From Bacteroidota bacterium (GTDB lineage: Bacteria; Bacteroidota; Bacteroidia; Sphingobacteriales; Sphingobacteriaceae), in the NCBI GenBank assembly GCA_013286985.1, contig JABDEQ010000034.1, forward strand, positions 1 to 27,008: 27,008 bases of DNA, in the 5' to 3' direction. The position numbers and the translations under genes were made by a program. Each line of letters opens with the position of its first letter. Position 1 is the stretch's first letter. The notes under the pieces were generated by a model. That model was given only the letters and a program-made list of their open reading frames with translations. It was not told where the DNA came from and ran no database searches. Of the stretch, positions 26,053 through 27,008 are shown one piece after another.

Positions 26053-26106
26053 GAATTCTCCATATTTCGTTCTGCCAGCTATAAGATTTTGCAATAAATA
26101 TTAAAT

Positions 26107-26131
26107 ATCTATTTATTCTATAGATTTAATA
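26107..26131 (+). promoter_or_regulatory. Dyad operator-like motif upstream of the encapsulin gene
   Basis: ATCTA (26107-26111) and TAGAT (26121-26125) form an inverted repeat with the same 9-base spacer as the block before the Cys leader, and TCTATAGA is identical in both. TATTATTG (26135-26142) just downstream differs by one base from the Bacteroidota -7 consensus TAnnTTTG, so the dyad may lie upstream of the start of transcription, fitting an activator. It is 57 bases before the encapsulin ATG. There is no Cys leader ORF here. Confidence 0.6.
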
Positions 26132-26188
26132 TACTATTATTGTAAAACAGAGATTACAGATCATCCATATCCTTTTATTAATTAAAAA

Positions 26189-27008
26189 ATGGCAGAACAA
26201 ATAACAAAACAAACGGCCCTGGGCGACGCAGCCGCCAGACAATTGGCCATTGCTACGCGCACCGTTCCACAATTATCAAAAATTACCCCGCGCTGGTTAC
26301 CTCAGCTTTTAAATTGGGTCCCTGTTGAATCGGGTGTATATCGTTTAAACAGGGTTAAAGATGCGGAAAACGTTGAAGTAGATTGCTCATCAAGAGATGA
26401 GCGTGAACTACCATCAACCTTTGTTGATTATATTGAAAATCCACGCGAATACAACCTGAGTGCCGTAAATACAGTGCTGGATGTGCATACCCGCGTATCA
26501 GATTTATACAGTAAGCCCTATAACCAGATCAGCGAACAGCTTCGCCTAACTATTGAAATTATAAAAGAAAGACAGGAAAGTGAGCTGATCAATAATGAAG
26601 AATATGGCTTGTTGCATAGTGTTACGCCGGCGCAAAAAATCAAAACAAGGCTTGGCCCGCCTACCCCCGACGATCTGGACGAGCTGATAACAAAAGTTTG
26701 GAAAGAGCCAGGATTTTTCCTGCTTCATCCACTGGCTATTGCCGCGTTTGGGCGCGAGTGTACCCGCAGAGGTGTGCCGCCGCCAACTGTCTCTCTTTTT
26801 GGCTCACAATTTATTACCTGGCGTGGAATTCCGCTGATTCCTTCAGATAAACTGCCTATCCACAACAATAAATCCAAAATCATACTGCTCAGAACCGGCG
26901 AGAGTCGCCAGGGCGTTGTTGGTTTATTCCAACCCGGTTTACCTGGGGAACAATCACCCGGACTATCAGTACGCTTTATGGGGATCAATAACAAAGCTAT
27001 TGCCTCCT
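26189..27008 (+). CDS. Family 2A encapsulin shell protein, SrpI-like (3' truncated)
   Basis: The frame is open from ATG 26189 to the window end, giving 273 residues without a stop; SrpI-type proteins are ~310 residues, so only the last part is missing. Recognisable stretches are AARQLAIATRTVPQLSKITP, RWLPQLLNWVPVESGVYRLN, the LLHPLAIAAFGRECTRRGVP helix, PTVSLFGSQFITWRGIPLIP and KIILLRTGESRQGVVGLFQP. These are typical of family 2 encapsulins with the HK97 fold. No cyclic-nucleotide-binding domain interrupts the sequence, so it is subtype 2A rather than 2B. Family 2A shells form icosahedral compartments that package a cysteine desulfurase through its disordered N-terminal part and are linked to sulfur limitation and sulfur storage. 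The cargo gene is probably just beyond the window. It has its own operator-like dyad upstream. Confidence 0.9.
   Translation, partial: MAEQITKQTALGDAAARQLAIATRTVPQLSKITPRWLPQLLNWVPVESGVYRLNRVKDAENVEVDCSSRDERELPSTFVDYIENPREYNLSAVNTVLDVHTRVSDLYSKPYNQISEQLRLTIEIIKERQESELINNEEYGLLHSVTPAQKIKTRLGPPTPDDLDELITKVWKEPGFFLLHPLAIAAFGRECTRRGVPPPTVSLFGSQFITWRGIPLIPSDKLPIHNNKSKIILLRTGESRQGVVGLFQPGLPGEQSPGLSVRFMGINNKAIAS

Overview
The window looks like a chromosomal segment of a Bacteroidota bacterium, probably of the Sphingobacteriaceae (Mucilaginibacter/Pedobacter type). This is inferred from AT-rich intergenic DNA, weak Shine-Dalgarno sequences, signal peptides ending in A-Q, tail-fibre-like secreted proteins with the VGIGTT and HHLPEIPSAK signatures, a DUF5977-type segment, and a split SpvB/RHS pair. 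No rRNA, tRNA, CRISPR array or intact insertion sequence was seen.

Region 1 (1-3430, + strand) holds three related secreted fibre-like proteins in tandem. The first is cut by the window edge. Strong hairpins follow the second and third. Region 2 (3430-3995) is a gene-poor scar with inverted repeats and an unidentified reading frame carrying two in-frame stops.

Region 3 (3995-16149, - strand) is a tightly packed five-gene operon. In transcription order it encodes a membrane-anchored Skp/OmpH-like chaperone, a lipoprotein, a 2050-aa secreted SpvB-like protein, a 1478-aa secreted RHS-core protein with an unidentified C-terminal tip, and a small membrane protein placed where an immunity gene would sit. 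The two giants resemble the TcB/TcC division of labour in Tc toxins. Region 4 (16823-22895, - strand) is a compact type II secretion/type IV pilus-like operon: pseudopilin, short prepilin peptidase, GspE, GspD, GspL-like and GspM/PilO-like. It has no GspF or GspC in the window. It is collinear with the RHS operon, so a functional link is possible but unproven.

Region 5 (23568-27008, + strand) begins with a short-chain dehydrogenase and then holds what I think is the most interesting part, a likely sulfur-responsive cluster. A 15-codon leader ORF ending in five consecutive Cys codons and a stop precedes a PhyH-like Fe(II)/2-oxoglutarate dioxygenase. Next come a structured intergenic RNA candidate, a small secreted protein whose mature form has no Cys or Met, and the start of a family 2A (SrpI-like) encapsulin shell gene, truncated by the window end. 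The leader and the encapsulin gene are each preceded by a similar dyad (RTCTA-N9-TAGAY) whose outermost bases co-vary. Family 2A encapsulins are known to package cysteine desulfurase and respond to sulfur limitation. I therefore infer a cysteine/sulfur-starvation regulon that combines transcriptional control with leader-peptide attenuation.
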